Assembly (NCBI RefSeq): GCF_024609215.1
Contig: NZ_JANIPD030000012.1
Coordinates: 62,001-126,000, forward strand
Length of the DNA: 64,000 nt
Direction of reading: 5' to 3'
Source: Curtanaerobium respiraculi
GTDB lineage: Bacteria > Actinomycetota > Coriobacteriia > Coriobacteriales > Eggerthellaceae
A program made the position numbers and the translations under genes. This document shows positions 7,948 through 16,643 of the stretch, in pieces (within the stretch, counting starts at the first letter, position 1; each line of letters begins with the position of its first letter). The notes beneath the pieces were generated by a model, which was given only the letters and a program-made list of their open reading frames with translations, had not been told where the DNA came from and did no database searches.

Positions 7948-8774
7948 GCGACTGCAAATGCGAGAGCTTGTTCGTCCCGCGTAAGGCGATCATCCAAAGC
8001 TATGTGCAACCGACGAGCGTGGAGCGCCATTTCACGCTGAAGATGGCCGACGGCAAGCCCATGGAGTTCAGCCCCGGGCAATTCCTCGACGTCGGCGTGA
8101 TGGGGTACGGCGAGATCCCCATCGGATACGCTTCCAGTCCCACCCGCCCCGATACCTTCGACATCGTCGTGCGCAAGGTCGGCCGTGTTTCCGGGGCCAT
8201 CGATTCCAAGGTGGAAGGCGACTCCTTGATGGTGCGCGGCCCCCTGGGCCACGGATTCGACATGGACGCCCTGTTCGGCCGGAAGGTGCTCATCGTCGCC
8301 GGCGGCCTGGGCATCTGCCCCACGCGCAGCCTGATCCAGTACATCCTCGACCGTCGCGACCGATTCGACGATTTCACCCTCTTCTACGGCGCGCGCGACC
8401 CGCAGTCGCTGCTCTTCGACGAGGACCGCGCCCTGTGGAAGGAATCCCCCGATGTGGATTACCATGAGACGGTGGATGTGGGCGACCATCGGTGGAAGGG
8501 GCACACGGGTGTCATCACCACGCTGTTCCCCGAGGTAGAATTGCCCTTGGACACCAAGGTCATCATCTGCGGACCCCCCATCATGTTCAAATTCACCGTC
8601 ATGGAGCTCAAGAAGATCGGCGTTCCCGACGAGAACATATACGTCGACCTCGAGCGCCGCATGAAATGCGGTGTGGGGAAATGCGGCCATTGCCAGATCA
8701 ACGACCGCTACTGCTGCATCGACGGCCCGGTGTTCAACTACAAGGATCTCGAAGAAATCCCGGAGGCGATTTAA
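7944..8774 (+). CDS. [NiFe] hydrogenase gamma subunit, FAD/NAD(P)-binding reductase
   Basis: Corresponds to HydG (gamma) of group 3b sulfhydrogenases, not to the [FeFe]-hydrogenase maturase of the same name. The 276-aa protein has a ferredoxin-NADP reductase fold: flavin-binding IGYASSPTRPDTFDIVVRKV (about residues 60-79), nucleotide-binding IVAGGLGICPTRSLI (about 117-131) and CGPP near 208. A C-terminal 2Fe-2S motif CGVGKCGHCQINDRYCC is at about 240-256. It would exchange electrons with NAD(P)H. It overlaps the upstream gene by 4 nt and abuts the small-subunit gene with no gap. Confidence 0.88.
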   Translation: MSDCKCESLFVPRKAIIQSYVQPTSVERHFTLKMADGKPMEFSPGQFLDVGVMGYGEIPIGYASSPTRPDTFDIVVRKVGRVSGAIDSKVEGDSLMVRGPLGHGFDMDALFGRKVLIVAGGLGICPTRSLIQYILDRRDRFDDFTLFYGARDPQSLLFDEDRALWKESPDVDYHETVDVGDHRWKGHTGVITTLFPEVELPLDTKVIICGPPIMFKFTVMELKKIGVPDENIYVDLERRMKCGVGKCGHCQINDRYCCIDGPVFNYKDLEEIPEAI

Positions 8775-9521
8775 ATGGCGAAGAAACCCACATTGGCGTT
8801 CTTCGACTTCACGGGATGCGAAGGATGCCAAATCGAATTCACGAACTTGGGAGACGAGGCGATCCTCGAGCTGCTCAAACACGTTGACTTGGTGGAATTC
8901 CGCGAGGCGATGTCGGAAACGACCACGCAGCGCATCGATATCGCGTTGGTCGAGGGGAGCTTCACGCGCGAGATGGATCGCGAGCGCCTGATGGATATCC
9001 GCCGCCGCGCCCGCACGGTGATCGCCTACGGCGCCTGCGCGTGCACGGGCGGAATCAACGCCCTGCGCAACCATCAGGACGACTACCACGAGGTCGTGTA
9101 CGGCGAGCACGCCACCGACCCCATGGTCCTCAGCAGCCCCGCCCGGCCCATTTCCGCCGTCATCGACGTGGACTACGAGGTCCCCGGCTGCCCGGCGGAC
9201 AAGTACGAGCTCGTCCAAATCCTCACCGATCTTCTGCATGGCAAGCGCCCCTTCATCCCCACGTACCCGGTGTGCGTGGAGTGCAAGCGCCGGGGAACGG
9301 TGTGCCGCTACGACGAAGGCGACTACTGCATGGGCCAGGTCGCGCGCGCAGGTTGCGGCGCCCCCTGCCCGGCGGCGGGAATCCCCTGTGAGGCGTGTCG
9401 CGGTTTCTCGGCCGATGCCAGCTTGGCGTCGCTCGAGAAGGTGCTGATGGAGCGAGGCGGCATGAGCCAAGCCCGAGCCATCAGCAAGACCCGCATGTTC
9501 ACGGCGAACCTAAGGGGTTAA
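8775..9521 (+). CDS. hydD: [NiFe] hydrogenase small (delta) subunit
   Basis: Electron-transfer small subunit of the NADH:ubiquinone oxidoreductase 20-kDa family. The 248-aa protein has the proximal-cluster ligands in DFTGCEGCQIEF (about residues 11-22), YGACACTGG (about 87) and PGCP (about 139), plus a Cys-rich C-terminal part (CVECKRRGTVC, CGAPCPAAGIPCEAC) for two further clusters. It has no Tat signal, so the enzyme is cytoplasmic. The start codon directly follows the previous stop, so translation is probably coupled. Confidence 0.9.
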   Translation: MAKKPTLAFFDFTGCEGCQIEFTNLGDEAILELLKHVDLVEFREAMSETTTQRIDIALVEGSFTREMDRERLMDIRRRARTVIAYGACACTGGINALRNHQDDYHEVVYGEHATDPMVLSSPARPISAVIDVDYEVPGCPADKYELVQILTDLLHGKRPFIPTYPVCVECKRRGTVCRYDEGDYCMGQVARAGCGAPCPAAGIPCEACRGFSADASLASLEKVLMERGGMSQARAISKTRMFTANLRG

Positions 9522-9525
9522 CATC

Positions 9526-10818
9526 ATGAGACAGAATATCAATGTAGATGTCCACCACGTCACGCGCGTGGAGGGGCATGGAAACATCAAGGTCAAAGTG
9601 GTCGATGGGGTCATCAAGCAGTGCGACTGGATCGTCCCCGAGGCGCCGCGCTTCTTCGAGGCCCTGGTGCGTGGCCGTCATTATTCCGAGGTCTCCCGCA
9701 TCGTCAGCCGCATCTGCGGCATCTGCTCGGTCGGGCATTCCCTCGTATCGCTCAAAGCGGTGGAGGACGCCATGGGCATCGAGGTGTCGCCCCAGACGGT
9801 GCAGCTGCGCAAGCTGCTGAAGATGGCGGAGAACTTCGACTCGCACGTACTGCATATCTACGTGCTGGCCGCACCCGACCTCGCGGGCGCGCCGAGCGCG
9901 TTCGCCCTGCTCCCCGATAACGCCGAGTTGGTGCAGCGCGCCTTGCGCCTGAAGCGCTTAGCGCATGAATGGGGTTGCATGTTGGCGGGGCGCACAACGC
10001 ATCCCACCAGTATCGTGCCCGGCGGTTTCTCCAGCGTGCCCACCGTGCGCGATCTACAGCGGATGCGCGACAAGCTCGCCGCTGCCCTGCCGGACCTCGA
10101 GGCCACGGTCGACACCGTGAAGGCGCTGGCCGGTGCCATCCCGCCGTTCAGCCGCCCCACCGAGTACATGGCTCTCGGCAACGTGAAGGAGTATGGCCTG
10201 TACGACGGATACGTGGAGACGATCCTGCCCGACGGCGATTGCGCCGTGTACGGCGTGGGGGATTACCGGAAATGCACCAACGAGTACATGGATCCCCGCT
10301 CCACTGCGAAGTACACCAAGAACCGCATGGATTCCTACCAGGTCGGCGCCCTCGCTCGCCTGAACGTGAACTACGATCTGCTCGCCCCCGAGGCGAAGCG
10401 GGCGGCGGAGAAGCTGGGCATCGCCCCCATCTGCACCAACCCGTATTTCAACACGGTCGCGCAGGTGGTTGAGGTCGTGCATATGGCCTACGAGGGGTTG
10501 CGCATCCTCGACGAGCTCATCGCCGACGGCATCGTGTTCGAACGGCCCGGCAAGCTCACGCGCTACGGTGTGGGGCACGCGGCGGTGGAAGTGCCGCGCG
10601 GCTTGCTGTTCCACGAGTACGCGTTCGATAAGGACGGGTACTGCGTGGCGGGCGATATCGTCATCCCCACCAACGAGAACCACGGCAATATCCAGAGGGA
10701 CTTCGACGCCTTGGTTCCATGGCTGATGGATCAGGATAAAACGGAGGACGAGACCCGCTTGGCCCTCGAGATGCTCGTGCGCGCATACGATCCGTGCATC
10801 TCCTGCAGCACCCACTAG
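9526..10818 (+). CDS. hydA: [NiFe] hydrogenase large (alpha) catalytic subunit, no C-terminal extension
   Basis: Carries the NiFe active site. The 430-aa protein has N-terminal RICGICSVGHS (about residue 62) and C-terminal DPCISCSTH, which supply the four Cys ligands. The sequence ends exactly at the His of DPCxxCxxH. Most hydrogenase large subunits carry a further peptide there that a specific endopeptidase removes after nickel insertion; here none is encoded. Subunit set and order indicate a group 3b-like bidirectional NAD(P)-linked enzyme. No hyp maturation genes are in the window, so they must be elsewhere. Confidence 0.92.
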   Translation: MRQNINVDVHHVTRVEGHGNIKVKVVDGVIKQCDWIVPEAPRFFEALVRGRHYSEVSRIVSRICGICSVGHSLVSLKAVEDAMGIEVSPQTVQLRKLLKMAENFDSHVLHIYVLAAPDLAGAPSAFALLPDNAELVQRALRLKRLAHEWGCMLAGRTTHPTSIVPGGFSSVPTVRDLQRMRDKLAAALPDLEATVDTVKALAGAIPPFSRPTEYMALGNVKEYGLYDGYVETILPDGDCAVYGVGDYRKCTNEYMDPRSTAKYTKNRMDSYQVGALARLNVNYDLLAPEAKRAAEKLGIAPICTNPYFNTVAQVVEVVHMAYEGLRILDELIADGIVFERPGKLTRYGVGHAAVEVPRGLLFHEYAFDKDGYCVAGDIVIPTNENHGNIQRDFDALVPWLMDQDKTEDETRLALEMLVRAYDPCISCSTH

Positions 10819-10839
10819 CCTGCCGATCCGCATGGGAAG

Positions 10840-10873
10840 AGAGGGGTGAGCGCTTTTTCGCGCTCGCCCCTCT
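10840..10873 (+). terminator. Strong stem-loop after the hydrogenase operon
   Basis: A 14-bp stem (10840-10853 with 10860-10873, one G-U pair) encloses a 6-nt loop 22 nt after the hydA stop. The T-run sits in the loop rather than after the stem, so it may act as a weak or factor-assisted terminator, or protect the mRNA 3' end. The rest of 10874-11157 holds no recognisable gene. Confidence 0.6.
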
Positions 10874-11157
10874 TGCAGTTGCCGGGCGGGGGGATGACCC
10901 GGGTTTGCCGCGGTTGCCACGGGGCGGCTGGGCTTCGGGCTTCCTCTTGCGATGTTTTCCCATCCACCATATGCCCTTGCGATGGGATGCGCCTGCCGCT
11001 TCCGATTTCCTGTTCCGAAGCTGATTTCCGGATACCCGCATGCATTTTGCGCAGGGTATGCCAGAATAAAGTCAAACGACTCTGTTCCCCGGCGGGCGAA
11101 CCTGCCACCTTTGCCTTGACGGGAACGACCGGCCGATCGCGGGCGATGGGAGGGCGC

Positions 11158-12873
11158 ATGGGGGAGAGGATCAAGCAGACGATTCTCCACTACCGCATGT
11201 TTTTTGCCCTGCTGGTCGCGATATGCCTTTATTCCGGTGCAAGCTTCATTGCTTCCTATCTTTCCGAACCCTTCGATAGAACGGTCCATATCCTTCGAGA
11301 CGCCGCGTTCATCATCGTCATCGTGGCGTGGGGCGCATACCGCGCCCGGAACCTGATGAGCCGGTCGGTACGTAGATACTTTGCGTTGATGGTCGTCTTG
11401 ATGGTGTATTGGCTCATCGTGCGCACGGCGAAATTCTATGTGGTCCAAAGCGTCGATGCCGGTCGCGCGCTGTGGTATCTGTATTACATCCCCATCTGCT
11501 TTCTGCCCGCTTTGGGCGTTGTCTGCACGGCTTCGCTCGCCAAGGCCGGGGGATGGTGTTCCGGTAGGCTCCAGGTTGTCCTGCTCGTTGCGGCGGGGAC
11601 GTTGGCGCTACTTGTGCTCACGAACGATGTGCATCAGCTTGCGTTCCGGTTCCCCGAACCCATTCCTTGGAGCGATGCCGTCTACCTGTACGGTCCGCTC
11701 CGGCCGATTATCCTCATCTTCGCCGGGGGTTGCATGCTCGCGATCGCCTACTTCGTTTTCGCGGGGAGCCATGTTCCGGAAAGCCGAAAAATCGTATGCC
11801 TCCCCCTCGTGGTGGTTGCCTTGGGGGTGGCGTATACGGTGGCGTATCCGTTGATTGCCTGGTTGGACATGACCATCGTGTACTGCAGCTTGATAGCCTT
11901 GGAATGGGAGAGCCTCATTTCAAGCGGACTTATCCATGCGAACCGCGATTACGACACCCTGTTCCAGGTATCATCGTTAAGCGCCGCGGTCACGGATGAG
12001 GAAGGCGCAATCGTCTACGCGTCCGAAAACGCCCCGAGCGAGGAAATCGTGAAAGCCGCTTTGGAATCGGATGGGACCTTCGAGGTGGAAAGCGGTGTCA
12101 TCGTCCATCGGGAGGCAATCACCGATGGGTATTTCATCTGGTTGGAGGATGCGTCCACCGAGCTGGATATAAGACGGCAGATCGAGGAGCGCTCCCACGA
12201 GCTCGTCGACGAACAGGAATTGATGCGGCATCAGATTGCTTTGCGTGAAGAACAGGCGATAACGGATACGCGCAACCAACTGTACGGCCGAGCTGCCACG
12301 GAGATGGCGGACGAGTTCTCCCGTCTCGCATTGCTCATGGACAATCGCAACCTCGATACCGGCCGGCGCGTGGAGATATTGAAGATGGCATGCATCGTCG
12401 GAGCCTATATCAAGCGGCGCAGCAATCTGATCATCATGGGGGAATGGGACAAGACCGTCTCAGCGGAGGAGCTGCTGTGGTGCATGCGCGAATCGTGCGA
12501 CTGCCTTCGCCTCGGCGGAGTCCCGTGCGGGGTCTCGCTTTCCGGGGACGCAACGCTTCCGCTGCGCCACGTCGAGTGCGCATACGACTTCTTCCAGATG
12601 GTTGCCCAGAGGATGTATCCCACGTTGTCGGCGCTGCTTGCGTGCATCGAGCCGTGCGAGGCGGGCCTGCGCCTGAGATTGCAGCTTGAGATGCCCCTCG
12701 GGCCCGATTCGGGGTTCATTGCGGGCAAGATGGACCATGCACCACTTCTGGTATGGGGCGATGCGGCTGCGTACCGGGCGATCGACGACCTGGGCGGGGG
12801 CGTTGACAGCTTCTACGACGAAGGGGTCTGGAACATCGATCTGTTCATCCCGGCAGAAGGGTCGTTGCCGTGA
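11158..12873 (+). CDS. 7TM sensor protein with degenerate kinase-like C-terminus
   Basis: A 571-aa membrane protein whose first ~245 residues form seven hydrophobic segments. Between segments 5 and 6 lies VLLVLTNDVHQLAFRFP, typical of the histidine-kinase N-terminal 7TM domain. The cytoplasmic part has a PAS-like stretch (SLSAAVTDEEGAIVYASE) and a helical region, but no recognisable H-box or ATP-binding N/G boxes. It is therefore probably the receptor half of a split kinase, with the catalytic half in the next, overlapping gene. The start was chosen at MGERIKQ behind GGGAGGGCGC; a Met four codons earlier is possible. The ligand is unknown. Confidence 0.7.
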   Translation: MGERIKQTILHYRMFFALLVAICLYSGASFIASYLSEPFDRTVHILRDAAFIIVIVAWGAYRARNLMSRSVRRYFALMVVLMVYWLIVRTAKFYVVQSVDAGRALWYLYYIPICFLPALGVVCTASLAKAGGWCSGRLQVVLLVAAGTLALLVLTNDVHQLAFRFPEPIPWSDAVYLYGPLRPIILIFAGGCMLAIAYFVFAGSHVPESRKIVCLPLVVVALGVAYTVAYPLIAWLDMTIVYCSLIALEWESLISSGLIHANRDYDTLFQVSSLSAAVTDEEGAIVYASENAPSEEIVKAALESDGTFEVESGVIVHREAITDGYFIWLEDASTELDIRRQIEERSHELVDEQELMRHQIALREEQAITDTRNQLYGRAATEMADEFSRLALLMDNRNLDTGRRVEILKMACIVGAYIKRRSNLIIMGEWDKTVSAEELLWCMRESCDCLRLGGVPCGVSLSGDATLPLRHVECAYDFFQMVAQRMYPTLSALLACIEPCEAGLRLRLQLEMPLGPDSGFIAGKMDHAPLLVWGDAAAYRAIDDLGGGVDSFYDEGVWNIDLFIPAEGSLP

Positions 12874-13850
12874 CCTCGATTCCCGGAAAAAGCTCCATCA
12901 AGGAGGGTATCGACAAACTGCCGAGCGGCATTGCCTTCGCCCAGATGAACGGCATGGTCATCCTCGTGAACGATCGGATGGATCTCCTGTGCCATGCCCT
13001 GTTCGAGCGCCCTATGCAGAATGCGGGCTTGTTCTGGGATGGCTTGACGCAGGGCGAGTTCGGAACGCGGGCGCGGGTTGTCGAAGCCGGCAAGGAACCG
13101 CTCGTCAGGTTGCCGGATGCAACGTTATGGCGGTTTCGAAGGACTCCTGCCGTGCATCACGGCGTGCGCATATGGGAGATTCGAGCGCATGATGTCACGC
13201 GTTCGATTCGCTTGAATGAACGGCTGAGGGAGGAGAATGCCGAACTCGAGAAGGCGGGAGCCCGCCTGCGTGCGTACTCGGCGGATGTGGCCGAGTTCAC
13301 TCGCGACCGGGAGCTGCTGGATCGGAAAATCCACACGCATGACGAGTTGGGGCGGTTGCTGCTGACAACGCGGGCTCTCATTCGCGAATTCGGGGATGCG
13401 GGGGCAACCGCCGAATTCGAACGACGGCTCGAGAGCGTTTGGGATAGATGGCGGCTTTCGGCATCCATTATGTCGGAGGAGGCGGAACCCGTTACGCCAG
13501 ACGACCTTGTCGATCAGCTCAAGGAGACCGCGAGGTCGGCTGGCGTTGACGTGATGATGGCAGGGGAGCTTCCCGTTTCCGGTCGCGCGGCGGAGCTTGT
13601 ATATGCTGCGAGCGGGGAGGCGCTTTCCAACCTGCTGAGGCATGCGCACGGCAGCGAACTGCGCATCGCGGGGTCGCGATGCGGAGGATGCTGGAGCATT
13701 CGGATGGAAAACGATGGGATGGTCCCCGAGAAGCCCATCGTGGAGGGCGGCGGCTTGTCATCCCTTCGCGAGCGGGTGGAGAAGGCCGAGGGCGCGATGC
13801 GCATCGAGACGAGCCCCCGATTCGCGCTCGAAATCGAACTACCGGAATAG
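12870..13850 (+). CDS. Soluble histidine kinase, NarX/LuxR-partner type
   Basis: A 326-aa protein without membrane segments. Residues 1-110 resemble a PAS-like module. A dimerisation helix carries the likely phosphoacceptor in RKIHTHDELGRLLL (about residue 157). The ATPase domain has GEALSNLLRHAHG (N box, about 250), MENDGM (G1, about 284) and GGGLSSLRERVE (G2, about 295). It starts with GTG overlapping the previous stop by 4 nt (GTGA) and is followed 8 nt later by a LuxR-type regulator, its evident partner. Together with the upstream 7TM protein it forms a split sensor. Confidence 0.8.
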   Translation: MTSIPGKSSIKEGIDKLPSGIAFAQMNGMVILVNDRMDLLCHALFERPMQNAGLFWDGLTQGEFGTRARVVEAGKEPLVRLPDATLWRFRRTPAVHHGVRIWEIRAHDVTRSIRLNERLREENAELEKAGARLRAYSADVAEFTRDRELLDRKIHTHDELGRLLLTTRALIREFGDAGATAEFERRLESVWDRWRLSASIMSEEAEPVTPDDLVDQLKETARSAGVDVMMAGELPVSGRAAELVYAASGEALSNLLRHAHGSELRIAGSRCGGCWSIRMENDGMVPEKPIVEGGGLSSLRERVEKAEGAMRIETSPRFALEIELPE

Positions 13851-13858
13851 GAGGGGCG

Positions 13859-14482
13859 ATGCATAGCGTGTTAATCGTCGAAGATGATCCGATGGCAAGC
13901 AATTTCTTCGACCAGTATGTGCGAGGTTCGAGCGATTTCACCGTAGCAGGCACCCTTTCGAGTGCGGCGATCGCCGAAGCGTGGTGCCTGGGGCACGATG
14001 TCGACTTGGTGCTCATGGACGTCTGCACTGCCGGTCAGGCGAGCGGGCTTGATGCGGCTGCCAAGATAAAGCGCAGCTGCCCCGCCGTCAAAGTGCTCAT
14101 CGTCACTTCGCAGCCCGAAGTCGATTTCATCGCCCGCGCCAAAAACGCCCACGTGGAAAGCTTCTGGTACAAGACCACCGGCGAGGCCGAGCTGCTTCAT
14201 GTCATGCGCGAGACCATGGAGGGGAAGAGCATCTACCCGTCCGCGTCTCCCGACGTGTGCTTCGGAGAGGTGCATTCGAGCGACCTGACCCCCTTGGAAG
14301 TCCGCATCCTCCGCGAGCTGACGACGGGCGTCACCAACATGGAGATAGCCGAACGCCTGCATCTTTCCCCGCGCACGGTGGGCAACAACGTGCAGAGCAT
14401 GCTGAACAAAACGGGGTTTAAGACGCGGACGATGCTGGCATGCGCGGCGGTCGATTCCGGCATCGTGATCAACGGTATATAG
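13859..14482 (+). CDS. LuxR/NarL-family response regulator
   Basis: A 207-aa regulator with a receiver domain (SVLIVEDDPM, phosphoacceptor Asp in VLMDVCTAG near residue 53, Lys in FWYKTTGEAE near 104) and a C-terminal helix-turn-helix: LTPLEVRILRELTTGVTNME followed by AERLHLSPRTVGNNVQ. It is co-transcribed with the kinase, with AGGAGGGGCG before ATG. Targets are not evident. Adjacency to the hydrogenase operon suggests, but does not show, control of it. Confidence 0.87.
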   Translation: MHSVLIVEDDPMASNFFDQYVRGSSDFTVAGTLSSAAIAEAWCLGHDVDLVLMDVCTAGQASGLDAAAKIKRSCPAVKVLIVTSQPEVDFIARAKNAHVESFWYKTTGEAELLHVMRETMEGKSIYPSASPDVCFGEVHSSDLTPLEVRILRELTTGVTNMEIAERLHLSPRTVGNNVQSMLNKTGFKTRTMLACAAVDSGIVINGI

Positions 14483-14490
14483 GCCTCCGC

Positions 14491-14529
14491 ATAAAAATCC
14501 CCGGCGCCCGATTTCTCGGAGGCCGGGGA
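14491..14529 (-). terminator. Terminator for the minus-strand lipoprotein gene
   Basis: TCCCCGGC (14498-14505) pairs with GCCGGGGA (14522-14529). Read on the minus strand, the stem is followed by TTTTTAT. It ends the lipoprotein transcript and lies between two convergent genes, so it may also slow transcription from the plus-strand regulator gene. Confidence 0.65.
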
Positions 14530-14551
14530 GGGCGGAACGGCGGTTCGGCGC

Positions 14552-14953
14552 CTACGAGGCCTTCTTGAAGGTCATTGAGGTACCGTCCTCCTCACCGACC
14601 AGCAATCCGTCGTCCCCCAGTTTGAAGGATCCCGTCGCTCCCTCGTTATCCTTGAGGGTGATTTGCTTCTCGTTGTCGACCTTCCATTCCATTTCCATGG
14701 ACTCGTCGAGCATGGAAAGCTTCGCTTTCCCGTCATCGGTGATCGTCATCGTAACGGTCATGCCGAAGAGCGCCAGGTCATCAGCGGTGATGGTTCCGGT
14801 GTCCGGACTGGTCATTTCGGTCAGATTCCATGTTCCGATGAATTTCTCCTTGTATTTTGCGGTGTTATCCCCGCATCCGACGAGCGCAATGCACGCTGCT
14901 ACAGCAAGCGCCAACAAAACGGCGAACAACGATCTTTTGGTGGCTGCTTTCAT
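14552..14953 (-). CDS. Small lipoprotein with lipocalin-like domain
   Basis: A 133-aa exported protein. MKAATKRSLFAVLLALAVAA begins a lipoprotein signal, and the lipobox LVGC places the modified Cys at about residue 27. The mature part begins KFIGTWNLTEM and continues with alternating beta-type segments, as in small lipocalin-like or DUF4923-like domains common in Gram-positive gut anaerobes. The start was chosen behind GAGAGGATCGCC; an in-frame Met 11 codons earlier has no ribosome site. Function unknown; surface-anchored. Confidence 0.75.
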   Translation of the reverse strand: MKAATKRSLFAVLLALAVAACIALVGCGDNTAKYKEKFIGTWNLTEMTSPDTGTITADDLALFGMTVTMTITDDGKAKLSMLDESMEMEWKVDNEKQITLKDNEGATGSFKLGDDGLLVGEEDGTSMTFKKAS

Positions 14954-15086
14954 GGCGATCCTCTCTCTTCGCGTCTTTCGAGCCATTGCGGGTTCATCTG
15001 CAGTTTCCGAGAAAGAAGCCGTCGATTCTAGAGTAGAACGACTCTATTTTCAAAGTATTTGGCGATTGCTGCGCGCGCCGTCCTCG

Positions 15087-15458
15087 TCAGCTGTTGTCCA
15101 CGCCCGTGAGGTTGTTCACGATGGCGCTGACGATGCTGATGATGATTGCCGCAACGAATGCCGAACCGAAGGAAGCGATGGAGATTCCCACCCCGAAGAT
15201 CCCCGTTGCGATCCCGCTTGCCAATTCGAGCATGAGTGCGTTCACGACAAGGGCGAACAGCCCGAACGTGACGATGGATATGGGGAGGCTCAGCAGCTGC
15301 ATCAGGGGCTTGATGGATACGTTGATCAATGCGAGAACAAGCGCCACTGCGGCAAGCGGCCACCAACTGCCGGTTCCGACGATGGATATGCCGGGAACGA
15401 TCCAAACGGCAAATGCGATGGCGACGAAGCATCCGAGCCAGCGAAGCACGAAATTCAT
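15087..15458 (-). CDS. Phage-holin-superfamily IV membrane protein
   Basis: A 123-aa integral membrane protein with four hydrophobic segments (starting MNFVLRWLGCFVAIAFAVWI) and the small polar turns of the mycobacterial four-TM 'phage holin' family, which despite the name is a widespread chromosomal membrane family. No lytic gene is nearby, so a phage role is unlikely. AAGGATTGCC precedes ATG. Function unknown. Confidence 0.7.
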   Translation of the reverse strand: MNFVLRWLGCFVAIAFAVWIVPGISIVGTGSWWPLAAVALVLALINVSIKPLMQLLSLPISIVTFGLFALVVNALMLELASGIATGIFGVGISIASFGSAFVAAIIISIVSAIVNNLTGVDNS

Positions 15459-15590
15459 GGCAATCCTTTCTTTCGAGTGGATTGTATGCCCGTTTCCAGC
15501 GAGGGGCGGGAACGCAACGGTTCTGTTGACAATATGCGATGGGGCGGTGAATCCCCTTGATCCGCCCGATAGGATCCGTTGGATGTGGAT

Positions 15591-16514
15591 CTACTTGACG
15601 GATTCGAGGTTTTGGAACCTGCCCGCGATCCACTGGTCGGTGTAGTTGTCGTCGATCCATTGGTCGAGGGGCGTTTGCGGGGGGATCCCCTCGATGCGCT
15701 CGTTTTGCCGCGCGAAGCAGCTGACGGTCATGAAGATGTCGGCGGAAAGGTACAGGGCGAGCAGCGAAACGAAGATCACCTGGCGTCGCGTTGTGGGGAT
15801 CCCTATCACGTACAGAAGCTGCGGCATGATGGCCTCATACCATACGATGCCCAGCACGCCCCAGAATATCAGGAACGGCACGGCGACCCATTTGGTCAAA
15901 TGTCCCGGCACCCCAGAATAATCCCAGCTGATCAGCCCGAAGAGGGTTTCCATGCCCCATCCGGTCACCTGCTCGAGGCCGCCGCCTAAAGCCAGGGAGA
16001 TCAGGAAGACCGCCCACAGGCCCACCTTGCGTTTGCGTAGGGAAAACGTTATGAGCGTGAGCAGCAGCGCCCCAAATCCGTATAAAGGCGAGAACGGACC
16101 CCACACCAATCCGACGCGGCTCTGCGTGAGTCCGGCGGAGATGAACATCCAGATCTCCTCCAGTACGAGCCCCAGCACGCTGCCTATGAGAAAGAGCATG
16201 ACCACCTGATACCAGCCGATACGCAGGTTGTCCAAGAATATCCTCCGCTCCGCCTTGCGCGCCGAGATGACCAGCTTGCGTTCCTCGCGCGAGAGGCGCC
16301 GTTTCTTTACCTTCGCTTTTCTCAACTTGCGTTCGGCATCGAGCCGGTCCGCTTCCGCGATGGCGATGCGCACGCTTTCGTCGACGCGCTCCTCCTCGAC
16401 GATGCCGTGCAGCTTTTTGCCGCGAGCGAGCCACGTCCAGAATTCGACGATGATGCGCCAAATTCCGACGATGATAAGGCCTGCGGCCAGCAGGCTGATG
16501 AGGGACCAAAACAT
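15591..16514 (-). CDS. CmpB-like membrane protein (putative ABC transporter permease family)
   Basis: A 307-aa membrane protein. After an N-terminal TM segment comes a highly charged region (residues about 40-90, rich in Arg/Lys/Glu, probably coiled coil), then at least five TM helices containing GLVWGPFSPLYGFGALLLT and GGGLEQVTGWGMETLFGLIS, hallmarks of the ABC_trans_CmpB family. No ABC ATPase lies nearby, so the 'transporter' label is weak. The extra charged N-terminal module is unusual for the family. Confidence 0.7.
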   Translation of the reverse strand: MFWSLISLLAAGLIIVGIWRIIVEFWTWLARGKKLHGIVEEERVDESVRIAIAEADRLDAERKLRKAKVKKRRLSREERKLVISARKAERRIFLDNLRIGWYQVVMLFLIGSVLGLVLEEIWMFISAGLTQSRVGLVWGPFSPLYGFGALLLTLITFSLRKRKVGLWAVFLISLALGGGLEQVTGWGMETLFGLISWDYSGVPGHLTKWVAVPFLIFWGVLGIVWYEAIMPQLLYVIGIPTTRRQVIFVSLLALYLSADIFMTVSCFARQNERIEGIPPQTPLDQWIDDNYTDQWIAGRFQNLESVK

Positions 16515-16577
16515 TCATTGACCTTTCTCGGGGATGTCCGACCCCTTGAAGTCGATCGAGTCTGCTTCCATTAGAAC

Positions 16578-16612
16578 AGAAAATCCGCGTCGGTGCGGCA
16601 ACCGGCGCGGAT
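16578..16612 (-). terminator. Terminator for the GNAT gene
   Basis: A 12-bp stem (16583-16594 with 16601-16612, one G-U pair) and a 6-nt loop, followed on the minus strand by TTTCT. It sits 32 nt after the acetyltransferase stop codon and is a convincing Rho-independent terminator. Confidence 0.75.
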
Positions 16613-16643
16613 AAAACATGTGGACGGTGTGAAGGAGGCGAGA

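Noticed and set aside
6901-10818. Group 4 or membrane-bound hydrogenase
   Set aside because: No Tat signal on the small subunit, no membrane subunit, and a FAD/NAD(P) subunit is present.
15087-15458. Prophage remnant based on the holin-like protein
   Set aside because: The four-TM family is common in chromosomes, and no other phage gene, integrase or att site is nearby.
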